Both the position numbers and the translations under genes were made by a program. The notes below the pieces were generated by a model, which saw only the letters and a list, made by a program, of their open reading frames with translations, was not told where the DNA came from and made no database searches. This document shows, one piece after another, positions 1 to 10,888 of a DNA stretch of 64,000 nt. The number at the start of each line of letters is the position of its first letter. Positions within the stretch are counted from its first letter, which is position 1. Origin of the DNA: Epiperipatus broadwayi (taxonomy: Eukaryota > Onychophora > Udeonychophora > Euonychophora > Peripatidae); the NCBI GenBank assembly GCA_028023455.1, contig JAQFVV010000028.1:1497501-1561500 (forward strand), written 5' to 3'.

Positions 1-1743
1 TTGATTTGCAAGTTTGTATAAGAAGTGGAATATTATAAACATATGTGCACCAATCTAGTTAAGTATATACACTCACAATTTACTTCTTATTTATTATACA
101 AATATATGACCATTTCATCAATATTCTACAACATATATTAAATTAATGAATCAACAATTCTATAATGCCACAAACATAAGAAAAATTTGAGAATAATAGT
201 AATGGTCAACCTGGAACACTTTCAGTACTATGTACCAGAATCATGAGGATCAAACTAAACTGAGCATGCTCAGTGTGGGATTGACAATGAGTCTAATGAT
301 AGAAAGAGGAAGATAACATATCTGATGTGTTTCTAAGTCTAATAACATTGTCAATCAAAAAACACGATTGACTCACTGAGAAAGCACTGGAATATTAACT
401 TGTCAATTTAGTTAGATGGCCATGTTCCTGATACACAGTACTGAAATCACACTCAGCTAAAAATTATTAATATCAAATTATTATCCTCTGTATGACATAT
501 AGTAATATGTGTGTATATATATGTAAAATACAATATATATTTAATAATTCAATTATTAATTTTTTTCTTTTCTGAGCCAATTTAATATCTAGTAATTAAC
601 GAATATACTCACAGAAAAGATAGTTTTTTTTAAATATTTAACAATATTACTGCTTAGCATGCTTTCAATATACTTACTATATCATACTCATGGCATATAA
701 TGGTTTGATTAAATAATTCTCTATATCAGTGTTTAATCAATGCTTAATCACATATTCAGACATTCAATTTTAATTTAAAATTTAAATTTGAATAGTGAAA
801 TAGCCTATTTCTTTAAAATGGCTATGCTTGTTTCTTTTTTGTTAATAGAAAAATGATTACTAGCTATTGCACATACTTCTTTGATCTTCCACTTTCTATC
901 CTCTTACTATGTTGTGTACACTATCTCTTCTTTTGTTAGCTCAAATTTATGGCGTTTTCAGCTCATGGTCTGTAAATATTGTCATGTGATCTTTGTCTCT
1001 GAGGACTCTATTGAATAAATATTTGTGTTGGGCAAGTCTTGTTGAACAAATTAGCCCTCAATCCCCCCCCCCATAATATGAAGCATTGCACACTGATTGG
1101 CTGCACTTTAATTTTATACATCACCTGATGTACCAATTAGTTTGATAAAGGGTTTTTAGAGTTATTGACAAATTGGTTAAGTGATGGAAGGGTTCAAAAA
1201 CAGGTAATAGTATTAATAGATGGGGAGAAGAAGTTATAAATTGGATACCAAGAGATTGTCAGTAACCTAGCTAAAATAAGATTCGAGTAACTTGTTTAAA
1301 TCTGGAGCATCATTCATCCTGCAGTGAAATTGAAAATGATGATGATGGTATAATTGATAATTATAATTTTTTATTGTTTAAATAATTGACAAATTTTCTT
1401 TATTTTTACGATTATTAAAGAAGTAATATTTTGATAATATAAACTATATTTAAGACAATACGTAAAAGCCAAAACGCAAAAGGAAATATTTCTAATTATT
1501 ACATTTCACCACTTGAGTAATAAAAAAAAAAAAAATAAATTAAATGTTTGAGGTTTTCCACAAATAACAACGATCAAATTATTTTTTTTTCTGATTAAAA
1601 TGCAAATGAATTGATTTGCATCTTTGAAATACTAAATGCTTTCAATGATTGATTTTACTATTTAAAATATTTTTAAACGTTCAAAGGATCCAATAATTGA
1701 TTTGCTTTTTGTCATTCTGATACCATAACTCCGAATTAAATTT
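1..1743. other. AT-rich intergenic DNA, nothing recognised
   Basis: No open frame, RNA gene or clear repeat could be supported. Only short homopolymer runs (a C-run near 1065, A and T runs) and a small GATGAT stretch near 1337 stand out. Confidence 0.5.
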
Positions 1744-1915
1744 CATCATCAACTATTATCAAACCACTGCAGGATGAAGATCTCTCCAAGTTCAATCCAT
1801 CTTCTACAATCTTTAGCTTCTCTTCTCCACATCACCCCTGCACACTTTCTTATTTCATCCATTCATCTCACATGTGGTGTCTTTCTGGGTCTTTTATAAT
1901 CTTGAAAAGGTATAA
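1744..1915 (-). pseudogene. LINE 3'-end fragment (non-LTR retrotransposon)
   Basis: Read on the minus strand, this matches the end of the element at 53750-54115 closely: the same order of AGAGACCACATGTG-like, ATGGATGGATGAA-like and CTTCATCCTACAG-like segments, then a short GATGAT tail. The encoded phrase in the better copies resembles the C-terminal tail of arthropod- and mollusc-type LINE ORF2 proteins (WAGH..., RPPxxWMDEI, GATGAT 3' tail). Only the last 170 bp survive here. It is not functional. The clade (RTE-like is suggested by the trinucleotide tail) is an inference. Confidence 0.7.
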
Positions 1916-2220
1916 CTGCAAATAACTTTATGATGGTAGTCTTAACTACAGTGTGAGATGTATACATTTCAATCTTTTTTAATATCCATTATGAATTACT
2001 GCGTAGATGGAGGTAAAGATTAATTAGCTCACTACAGGGCAGAGATTGCTTCAACAATATCTTATGAAAGATGAATTTAAATCAGCATATCTAGCTAATT
2101 GTTGGATAAGAAGTTTATGTAGCTTCCCATTTTTGTTTTAATTTTACCCTAAGAATAGTAATTACATTCATATCGGCCTTTCAAGCCAATTGTGCAAATG
2201 CTTTGCGAGTGTTAAATAAT

Positions 2221-2380
2221 TTTTTTTTTTTTTTTTTTTTTAAAAATAAATTTTTTTTTATTTTTTTTAAAAAAATTATTTTTTTATATTTTTATTAAAA
2301 ATTTTAAAATTTTTTAAAAATTTTAAAAATTTTTAAAATTTATTATTTTTTTTATAATTTTTTTAAAACAGAGAGGAAAA
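2221..2380. repeat. poly-T / TA low-complexity tract
   Basis: About 160 bp of almost pure T and A, beginning with a run of more than 20 T directly after the partial 337-bp unit. It may be the relic of a poly(A) tail of a minus-strand retroposon. A small predicted frame (2363-2593, minus) overlaps its edge and is a low-complexity artefact. Confidence 0.8.
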
Positions 2381-3169
2381 AAATAAAACACATAAAAAAC
2401 CAATAAAAAAAAAACAAAAAAAACCATAAACGACCAACAAAACACACAAAAATAACAACTTAAAGAATAAAAAAATGAAATATAATATAATATAGACAGA
2501 TAGATAGCAGAGGGCGGAGAAGATATGAAGACAACCCTTCATAAAAAGAAAAAAAACACCTTTATATCGAGACCAAGACATCAAATTTAACACTATTTCA
2601 AATCAACAATAAAAAAGAAATTTCTAAAACTAAGAATTTTAAGATATAAGAAAATATTAATTTGAAAACACTAAGAATTTAAATTTTAAACTTTCTAGTA
2701 TTTAATTGTACAAATAGAACCTATCTGACCAAACTAAATTCTTTATAATAGTGTTATTTAGTATTTTTTTTCCTTATTTATGTAAAACATTTCCATTTAT
2801 TTATTTATTTTTATTCTTTAATTTTTATCATATTTTTTTTTTTTTAAATAATTATATAAACATAAACTAAGCGAAGGGTATAGATGTAATATATTAGGGG
2901 AGGGTAATCTTAGTTATTTGTGTTGTTAAATGGGCAAGGATGGAATATTGAGTAGTAGTAGAGTAGCGGAGAGCGGCAGAACCCCCCTTTGCCTAGGAGG
3001 GAAATAAAGTCCTTTCTTGGTTTTTTTTTCTTCGAAGAGCTCCTTCGAGAGGGCCTCTCTAATCTTTTGGTCTCCTATCTGAAACACGGTATCAGAGAAA
3101 GCAATGAAATTTGCCTAAGGTAAATAGGGAAGAAATTTATTTTCAAACAAATCTAGTAGTCTATTCATA

Positions 3170-4060
3170 CCAACCTAAAAAGAAGCATAAATTTAAGTGT
3201 TTAGGCTTGTGGATGGTTTGTTGTAGTTTTGGTTTCATATTTGATCAAAAATAAGAAAAAAGACTAGGAGTATCTAAAATATTTCTTCAGAGTCTTTGCA
3301 TTGGTGAAAGAAACTTGGGAAAGTACTATAAATTCCCCCAGGACAAGATTTAATTTTGATTTTTTACTTTGAGTTTTAAATAACTAACCGACTCACAATA
3401 AAACACAAACCACACTATGAAAGTAAACTATAAAAAAAAAAAAAATAAAACAAAAATAAAAAAAGTAAAGTAAAAGTAAAACTAATTAAAATAATTTTAA
3501 ACTTATATATATGTATAAAAAATTTGTTTATACGCTTATTTTATTCTTTTTATATAACCTTGATATATTATTAAACCCTATTCCACTGGGGACGGCAACC
3601 AAAAATTTAAAAAAAAAAAATTTTGACACAGCCACTTTATAAATTTTTCTAGGTTCAGCCTAGAGGGCCAAGGCAATACTAAGACTATTCCGGATTTCAT
3701 ATTGATCAAAATATAGACATCGATAAAAAGAACCCGTGGTACTAAAATATTTATCGATGTCTTTTAAGTTTGGTGAAGCAGACTTGGTGAAATATTGGGT
3801 TACATAAAATCCCCCCTGTGTAACAAGATTTTATTTTGAATTTATGTTTCTTTTGAAATTTTTGAACTATGTAAGACTATATCAACATAAACACCTAAAT
3901 TTATATGGGAACTAATTAAAAGTAAAATATAATATAATAGTAATTAAAGTAAATAAAGTAAAGTTAAAAAAAGTAAAGTTAAAAGTAAACGAACCAAAAC
4001 AATTAAACTTATATATATATGTGTGTAAATAAATTTTTGTATGTAATTACTGGGTGGCTA
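3170..4060. repeat. diverged tandem duplication, period about 460-510 bp
   Basis: Matching landmarks recur in the same order: TTTCATAT..GATCAAAA (3233, 3696), ATTCCCCC/ATCCCCCC followed by ACAAGATTT (3335, 3811), a block of AAGTAAA repeats, then AAACTTATATATAT (3498, 4004). The offset grows from about 461 to 506 bp, so the copies have drifted by indels. No protein is recognised. Confidence 0.6.
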
Positions 4061-4140
4061 TTTTATTCCTCTTTATATATATTCTTATATTATTTTTAAA
4101 TCTCTGCTATTTTTTTTGTTCGCCCCTATTTCGGTTCAAA

Positions 4141-4168
4141 GCGGCGCCGGGCGTTACGGCGCCGTTAC
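4141..4168. repeat. GC-rich short palindrome
   Basis: GGCGCC occurs twice, 15 bp apart, flanking GGGCGTTAC, in a region that is otherwise mostly A and T. It lies at the edge of the 337-bp arrays. It could form a small hairpin. Function unknown. Confidence 0.45.
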
Positions 4169-5103
4169 AAATAAATGAATACCCTCTGACCAATACAAGA
4201 TATAGAATTTATGCAGGAATAAAAAGAATCCCTCTTATTCCTACAACTCAAATATTTATATATGAGCAAATCAAGTACTGGCACAGAAGGTGTGACAATA
4301 TAACAGTCACTTTAAATTACTATATACAATGTCTGAATGAATGATGCCGATGAACTTTTCTACAATTTACTAAGCGTCATTCCAACTGAAACTTAATCAT
4401 ATATATATAAATAAGCATTTATTTTTATAGCATCTGTATACAATTTGTAATTACATTCATATCGGCCTTTCAAGCCAATTGTGGAAACGCTTTGCGAGTG
4501 TTAAATAATAAATGAATACCCTCTGACCAATACAAGATATAGAATTTTGTGCCAGTACTTCAGATTTGCTCATATATAAATATTTGAGTTGTAGGAATAA
4601 GAGGGATTCTTTTTATTCCTGCATAAATTCTATATCTTGTATTGGTCAGAGGGTATTCATTTATTATTTAACACTCGCAAAGCATTTGCACAATTGGCTT
4701 GAAAGGCCGATATGAATGTAATTACAAATTGTATACAGACACTATAAAAATAAATGCTTATTTATATATATGATTAAGTTTCAGTTGGAATGACGCTTAG
4801 TAAATTCAAGAAAATTTCATCGGCATCATTCATTCAGACATTGTATATAGTAATTTAAAGTGACTGTTATATTGTCACACCTTCTGTGCCAGTACTTCAG
4901 ATTTGCTCATATATAAATATTTGAGTTGTAGGAATAAGAGGGATTCTTTTTATTCCTGCATAAATTCTATATCTTGTATTGGTCAGAGGGTATTCATTTA
5001 TTATTTAACACTCGCAAAGTGTTTGCATAATTGGCTTGAAAGGCCAATATGAATGTAATTACAAATTGTATACAGATGCTATAAAAATAAATGCTTATTT
5101 ATA
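4167..5103. repeat. 337-bp unit, inverted array joined head-to-head to a direct array
   Basis: The unit contains TTGGCTTGAAAGGCC, ACACTCGCAAAG and GTGCCAGTACTTCAG. From 4167 to about 4549 it runs in the minus direction for slightly more than one unit. From 4549 it runs in the plus direction for about 1.65 units, with the GTGCCAG landmark at 4549 and 4886 giving the 337-bp period. A 62-bp minus-oriented fragment also lies at 2161-2222. The 96-residue frame at 4054-4344 crosses this repeat and is not credible as a gene. Confidence 0.75.
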
Positions 5104-5116
5104 CCTAAGAATAGTA

Positions 5117-5514
5117 CTAAATTCTTTAGCAGTCAATATTATATGGTTAGCTAGATTGCATAATTGAGAAAAAAAAACAAATGTTTTTAAATGTATTCAG
5201 CTTGAATTCCATACTTAAGTTTAAGTGATAGGTATTGCATATTATACATATAATATTTTGAGATTAAAACTCATGCGATTGTTACAATAGATCTTTGAGA
5301 TCGCCTTTATCTACAGCATAAGAATCCCATCTCATATTATTGCCTCATTTTTTAAATTTAGAGTGATGTCTGAAACACTTACTCTAGAAATAATAAATAT
5401 TGTTGTATTATGCTGTGGCTAAGGTATCTTAAACGCCTATCATAACAATAGCATGTGTCGCAACCTCGAAGTATTAAATATATATTTAGCATTGTAGGAT
5501 TTTAAACGACATAT
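5117..5514. other. AT-rich spacer, nothing recognised
   Basis: No coding, RNA or repeat signal could be supported between the composite insertion and the ribozyme-bearing element. Confidence 0.4.
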
Positions 5515-6005
5515 TTTCATTTTTTTATATGAATTTGAAAAGAATGGGGAAGTATGGAGGTGTTTATTACATCTATAAAAATATTACATATGGGACAGAG
5601 AAAGGTCAATAATTCCATGTGCGTAAATTTAAAAAATCAGATATATTAATCTTTAACTGAGGTTTAAAGTTTATATCTGTGCTAGAGATAATCTCTAGTT
5701 TCGAAAATGATTAGTAATAACCATTAGTGTATTTATCTGAAATGGATGGCGTCAAAGTTGTGAGTGGTGGGAGTTTGACAATGGTAAATGAAAATGTAAC
5801 AATTTACTCTAGATAAATACTTTGCATATAATAAAGATATATATGAGAGATAGTGACCTGGGACAACTGATGAGTGCTGGTTCAGCACGAAATGCATCTT
5901 GGGGGTCATTTGTCTTTTATTATATCTTTATTTATATGAATTTGAAAAGAATGGGGAAGTATGGAGGTGTTTATTATATCTATAATAGACATATTTTTAT
6001 TGTTT
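5515..6005 (+). mobile_element. retrozyme-like element, partial tandem dimer carrying a hammerhead ribozyme
   Basis: A block containing GAATTTGAAAAGAATGGGG, then AGTATGGAGGTGTTTATTA, begins at about 5529 and recurs at about 5939, giving a unit of roughly 410 bp. The hammerhead core lies at 5853-5909, immediately before the second copy. The first copy seems to start just downstream of where the equivalent cleavage site would be. Animal retrozymes are known as small non-autonomous retroelements in tandem copies with type I hammerheads. The tandem period and the ribozyme are visible here; assignment to that class is inference. A relative without the ribozyme lies at 57485-57800. Confidence 0.6.
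5853..5909 (+). ncRNA. type I hammerhead ribozyme (near-canonical)
   Basis: Core CTGATGA is at 5867-5873. Stem II is a perfect 6-bp helix, GTGCTG (5874-5879) with CAGCAC (5883-5888), loop GTT. GAAA follows at 5889-5892. Stem III is minimal: A5892-U5897 and U5893-A5896, loop GC. The cleavage triplet is AUC, cutting after C5898. Stem I pairs CAA (5864-5866) with TTG (5899-5901), then an internal loop, then TGACC (5854-5858) with GGTCA (5904-5908). All invariant core bases are present. A short stem III is typical of hammerheads in PLEs and retrozymes, which often work as dimers. Confidence 0.85.
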
Positions 6006-6359
6006 GAATTGGAATTGATTATGTATAATTTGAAAAAAACTCAAGGCATGTTCATTAAAAATATCAATCAATTCAAAATATCTGTAAAATAAATTGTGCG
6101 ATTAATTTAACATTCATTCTTCCTAGCCTAAGAATTTCAGATATCCTTCTATATAAGACAATGAGATAATAAGAAGCTGGATCATTATTTTATCATAAAA
6201 AATGTTTTTTTTTATGGTGTGGCTAGAGGCTATCTCAAAGACTTAGTCTATATAATTTTCTACTTCTTCCTTTTCCTATGTATTGATTTCTAATTTAAGA
6301 TATCATACTATTTACACCTTTCTTAAACATTTTATCAATACTTTTATTTATATCAAACT

Positions 6360-6400
6360 AACAGTTTCGACTGCCCTGCAGTCATCATCAGAGTTATTGA
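6360..6400 (-). ncRNA. hammerhead core, PLE-like family I
   Basis: On the minus strand: CTGATGA (6391-6385), one unpaired U, a perfect 6-bp stem II GACTGC/GCAGTC with a 3-nt loop (pairing 6383-6378 with 6374-6369), GAAA (6368-6365), a 2-bp stem III and a GUU triplet. The extra base before stem II is a deviation from the standard core, so activity is uncertain. Confidence 0.65.
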
Positions 6401-6420
6401 CAATTCTATTTCCAAAACCC

Positions 6421-6472
6421 AATTGTCAAGAACTCTGATGATGACTGCAGGACTGTCGAAACTGTTAGTTTG
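6421..6472 (+). ncRNA. hammerhead core, family I, stem II damaged
   Basis: CTGATGA at 6435-6441 and GAAA at 6458-6461, followed by CTGTT. Stem II retains only GAC/GTC next to the core because of changes in the distal part. The 5' flank AAGAACT partly pairs with AGTTTG after the cleavage site (about 5 bp of stem I). Confidence 0.55.
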
Positions 6473-6530
6473 ATATAAATAAAAGTATTGATAAAGTGTT
6501 TAAGAAAGGTGTAAATAGTATGATATGTTA

Positions 6531-8039
6531 GACCCAGACTAACAATTGCATAAGATTTGACCTGGAAGTATTATATATATATACTAAGCAATGGAATATT
6601 TTAAATTACAAATAATAATAAACATAACCTTAATTAGTCATTTTTCATCGACTGAGTTTTTAAAGAGTGCTAAAATGTTTTTTTAATAGCATTTGCTTCT
6701 TTAGTCGTAGTGGTTAAAATTAACGATGATGATAAAGGTACTCCGTAAAAGTGATTATAAATCAACGATATTAATTTAAGATATAAAACTACGTCTGCAT
6801 GTTCTTAAAAATATGAACACTAGTTTTAGTTAATTTATTTTTACTTAAATTATATACGCACTAAGAATTAGTATAAAACCATAGTTCTTTTATATTTCAT
6901 TATTTAACATATGCAAATTTCTCGAGGCTGGTTAAAATGCTAAAATTCTGTTCGATTTTCTCAAAAGAGTGGCGTTGTTTAAGAAATGATTAAACAGCAA
7001 GACATTTATTACGGTAAACAAATTTAAAAGCTTATTTATTGAGAAGTGAGATATCATACTAACAGTTATTGTTTTCTCTAGCTAAAAGATGATATTTGGC
7101 AGAGATATGAAGAAAACAAAATATCTCCGTTTAATACAGGGATGGCTTATCAGTTTTTTGCAGCCAGCGTTTCTGCTTACACAAGTTCATAACAAGTGAC
7201 TTTTCATTTACATAATTTAAACGAATGTATACTAAAAAAAAATCTTTTGAACTCTTCCGGCTTTGAATATCTTTAATAAAATAAGTGACACAATAATATA
7301 TTTCTAACGATTTTATATATAAAGTTCAATATTAAAAGTATACCTTATAAATGAATTTTTCTCTCTTTGTACGAGTATATATATATCCATACTAATATAT
7401 ATATATATAATTAATAATCACAGACACAATTATTTTTTTTATAAATACCCTACCAAATCTACTTTTAACATAATCTTTATTGGTAAATTATATGATTACA
7501 TAGTTTATATTATTTTAATTGTATAAAACGTATTACATATATATATGGTGTAACTTAAGCAATATAGAGATGATTAATAGTCCATATTGTATATACATAT
7601 TATTAAAAAATAGTTTCAAACGGAATTATATATCAGAAACAACACTCGCGAAACATACCTCTACCAAGTGACTATTAATATTCTCGATATATATCCTTTG
7701 GTAATAACCTCTTATTTCAAAGGAGAGGGAAGTGTGATGAGGCTCCATGTGGCATAATATATATATATCAGGGGGAACAAGCACCTTATCTCTGTTTTTG
7801 ATATTATATATCTGATTGTAAAACAAGGATTGCAATTACTTGGATGTAGAGTTAAAACAAAAATGATATCTCAGGACCCAAAGGGTAAATGTGATGAAAA
7901 TTGTGACTCTATTGGAGAGAAAGAGATCATCCTTCAACTATCTATGAGGTTGGTGATTCAGACATCTCCCAAATGACCTTTATCAATGTTTGTCTCCAAG
8001 TTTATGATGAAAGAATTTTGTTTGCAATTATATATCAGG
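6531..8039. other. AT-rich DNA, nothing recognised
   Basis: Short TA runs (near 7377-7410 and 7760) and no supported gene. A 69-residue minus frame at 7626-7835 has no recognisable motif and I do not call it. Confidence 0.4.
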
Positions 8040-8290
8040 TTAGTTCTATCAACTAGTTTTAATTGTTAAATTACAAATTCATATTTTATTCAAATCTTCC
8101 AAATACATTAGTTAACAGATGAGCATGTAACACAACATTTTGAGTAGAATTGTTATGTCTTCTTCAGATTTTCCTGGCCTAACCATTGATAGCTAGCATA
8201 GGAATTGCGTCAGTAATCTTTGGATTCGTGAGGACTATAATTAAAGTGATTTTCACCTAATTAATCTATCCTGTCAAAGGCAACAGTCTG
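8040..8290 (-). mobile_element. decayed tRNA-derived SINE
   Basis: It shares landmarks with the SINEs at 18565 and 28240 in the same order: TTTATTCAAATCTTCCAAAT, a stretch matching ACACAACATTTTGAG, TCTTCAGATTTTCCTGGCC, and a promoter-like end whose B box is eroded (GGAATTGCGTCA). Orientation is minus, with the tRNA-like head at the high-coordinate end. Confidence 0.6.
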
Positions 8291-8840
8291 TAACTATACT
8301 GTATTTCAACCTAAGAAATAAAATATTAATTTAAAGAAGCAAATTATCTATGATAAAAAATAAATGTCATTTCACATGTTTTCAATACTCAAATTTGTAT
8401 CAAAATATATATGAAGAATTGCATATCGTTTCTTCTTAAGTTTCACAGAATGTTAATAGATTATTATAATTGGAAAAATGTAATAGTCAAGAAATAAAAT
8501 ATAATATAATTTATCAAATCATAAATCAATGCAATGCTTCATATATTGGGAAATCAAGATGTAGTATTAAGAAGTAAGTGCAAGTAGTAAACTTTATAAA
8601 TTGCAAAATATCACATGATCCGCCCCCCCCCCAAACAAAATCCAAATGTTTAAAGTTGAGAATAATTACAAAAGTAAATAACAATGTTTCTGAATATTTA
8701 TATTTATTATTTTGATTATTTATTGCTACTTAATGCATTTATTTATTATTCTTACAATTATTAATGTCTAATGAGTGCTTTTTGTTTTACACACACACAC
8801 ACGCCCCCCTTCTCAAAAAAAACAAACATCCTGGAATCAT
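8291..8840. other. AT-rich spacer with a C-run and (AC)n
   Basis: A run of C near 8622 and a short (AC)n followed by CCCCCC near 8792-8812. Nothing else is supported. Confidence 0.4.
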
Positions 8841-10165
8841 GCTCTAGTAGTTGATTTCTTTATCATACATGATTCTGCTACTAGATGTCTCCTGCAAAGA
8901 TGTGTGCGAGAATATGTAAAGAGACTGGGATTAAATTTAGTGAAGAAAAATCAAATGTAATGATGATAAATGCTGGGAAATGAGAAGAGAAAGAATTTTT
9001 CTTGGGAGATATAATATTAATTTGGTAAATAGGTGTAACTATTTGGGAATCATCTTAAGTAATCAGAAAAATTTCTTGGATAAATGGGAGAAAAAAAGAG
9101 TCATAAAGCAATTTAAGAGTATTTTCATATAATAAATATGATGTGGCATGAATTGTATGGAAAGGAGTGGCAGAACAGGATTAACTTATGGCAATGACAT
9201 GTTATGTGTTAGTAAAGGGGTGCTAAATTACTTAAAAAAAGTACAAAGAGAAGAGGAAGACATATATTAGATGCAGATGTGTGGATGGGAAATAAGGCAA
9301 TTCAAAGAGAAATGAATGGGATGATCAAGTTTTTTATGTGATAGATGCAAAAAGTAAAATGAAAATGTTCAGTAGATTGCAATTTATGGATAGTAGAAGA
9401 CTAGCCAAATTAGTGTTTAATTAGGTTATGAGTAAAGACCAGGCAACAAAATGGATGAGAAAGGTAGTATGGTATGCAGAAGATTTAGATAAAGACTTTA
9501 TGTCAGCATACTTATACAAAATATTGGATTATTGTGTTAGGAGAATTGTTGAGTGTTAATAGTGGCAAAGAATAGTCTAGAAGAATAGATGCATTAATAA
9601 AAAATAGGAAGTTGGAAAAATAGAGAACTAGTATGGAGAGTAAAAAGAGTTTAAATATATAGAAGCAAACAGAATATTAGTTTTGAATTAATTTATAATA
9701 ATAGCAAGGAAAGTAGTTTAATGTTTAAGGCTTGAACATGATCATTAGTAACAAGGGAATATAGACCTAAATGGAGAGACGTGGATGATTTAGTCTAAAA
9801 TTTATATAAGGAATGCATGGAAAATATTAGGCATCTGCTAATTGAATGTAAATGCTTACAAGCAGAAAGGGTACAAAAAAATGAAGTTGTGGAAGAATGA
9901 ATATAAACTAAGTGATTAAACTGAAAAGTGGGTTCTTGGTTTTTATGCTGGGTTTGGAAAAATATAAGGGGGATCTAGATATATAAGCCATAGAGTGGAC
10001 AAAGATAAAGTTGTGGAAATGAAATGGAGCAGGATAGAGAAGAATGTAAGAAAAATATAGGGTGGAGAATGGAAAGGAAAGATAAAATGGCTAATGGATT
10101 TCTCTGTACATAGTGGCTCAGAGATTTCTGATTTCAACAAAGGAGAAGCCACAGGACATTGCATT
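8841..10165 (+). pseudogene. decayed LINE reverse transcriptase (ORF2 remnant)
   Basis: Fragments of a non-LTR retrotransposon reverse transcriptase can be read across several frames. Around 8846-8890 the frame gives VVDFFIIHDSA, the expected place of the catalytic F/YADD box, here lost. It continues with RCVREYVKRLGL and, after a frameshift, a FSEEKSNVM-like segment typical of this family just after the catalytic box. Near 9003-9060 LVNRCNYLGIIL matches the conserved YLG motif. Around 9815-9880 HLLIECKCLQAER resembles the HxxxxC zinc-binding segment near the C-terminus of LINE ORF2. Many stops and frameshifts make it non-functional. The clade is not resolved. Confidence 0.7.
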
Positions 10166-10230
10166 GTATCAATCTAAGAATGGAACTTCATCAAGTGATG
10201 CAAATGTGTCTCCATTATTCATAGATTTTT

Positions 10231-10870
10231 GTGATGTCAGAAAAGTTAGAACAATATAAAATTCTATTTCCTATTAAGAAAAATGGCATGAAAATAGTTG
10301 TAATACTTGAAACAGCTTACTAGAAAGCTGCTCAAATAAAAACCCAAGTTTACAAATGATTTAATGGAATTATCAAATTCATAATGTCCCAAAACATTGT
10401 GGTGAATGAAATCCAATATCAAGACACTGCTGTTTTTTTTGACGCAACAGCTCTATGCACTCAGAATTCATTTATAATGGTCAGTTTCACCTAAAAGTTC
10501 TAAAATATTAGTGTGATGTGGTGAAATGAAAAAGTTTATGGTTTGTGGGAAAGTTGCAGAGTAATGCAGTGCACAAAGCCTTGAGTATGAATTTTAAACA
10601 AAAACATCTGCCATATTCACTTGATCTCACTCTATATAACTTCATTTAATTCCCCCAGATAAAAAATGCCTCAGAGTAAATATTTTGTGGACTTGGATGA
10701 AGTGAACAATAAAATGATGGGGGCAGTAAAAGACATTATTTTGTAAAAGTTTCTGGATTGTTTCAAAAAGTGGAAAACATGTTTATACCAGAGCAATGCA
10801 TTAAAAGGACAGTATTTTGAAGGCTATTCAATTTATAACAATGACAAATGGTTTTTTTTTAGGTACAATC
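10231..10870 (+). pseudogene. mariner-like transposase pseudogene
   Basis: Broken frames give, in order, EQYKILFPIKKNGMK and LETAY-KAAQIKTQVYK, matching the N-terminal helix-turn-helix region of mariner transposases. After a gap come the phrases SEFIYNGQFHLKVLK and LPYSLDLTLYNFI-FPQIK, the second being the degraded form of the PPYSPDLAPCDFFLFP block that carries the last catalytic aspartate of the DD34D triad. EQCIKRTVF closes the C-terminus. A large middle part is missing or unrecognisable and stops are frequent. I could not define terminal inverted repeats. It is an ancient dead copy. Confidence 0.7.
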
Positions 10871-10888
10871 CTGATACACACATACACA

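Larger units (their letters stand above)
2148..5116. mobile_element. 2.95-kb composite insertion with 13-bp target-site duplication
   Basis: CCTAAGAATAGTA occurs at 2148-2160 and again at 5104-5116, directly bounding the block 2161-5103. The left end (2161-2222) is an inverted partial copy of the unit that forms the right end (about 4998-5058). The inside holds a T/A-rich low-complexity stretch (2221-2380), a diverged tandem duplication (about 3170-4060) and the 337-bp repeat arrays. A 13-bp duplication fits target-primed retrotransposition better than a cut-and-paste transposon. No retrotransposon protein is visible inside, so it is either non-autonomous or a PLE-like terminal-repeat derivative. 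Confidence 0.6.
6250..6530. mobile_element. palindromic element with two inverted hammerhead cores, copy 1
   Basis: Arms at about 6301-6398 and 6432-6527 are reverse complements, reading TATCATACTATTTACACC on the left and its complement on the right, with a ~33-bp centre. Sequence left of the arm (from about 6251) is shared with the copy at 19759, so the element is asymmetric at that end. Each arm carries a hammerhead core pointing outward. There is no protein-coding potential. I see no target-site duplication here, unlike copy 2. Confidence 0.75.

Noticed and set aside
4054-4344. 96-residue frame
   Set aside because: Crosses from low-complexity sequence into the 337-bp repeat unit; no motif.
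9943-10164. 73-residue minus frame
   Set aside because: Antisense to the decayed LINE; no motif.
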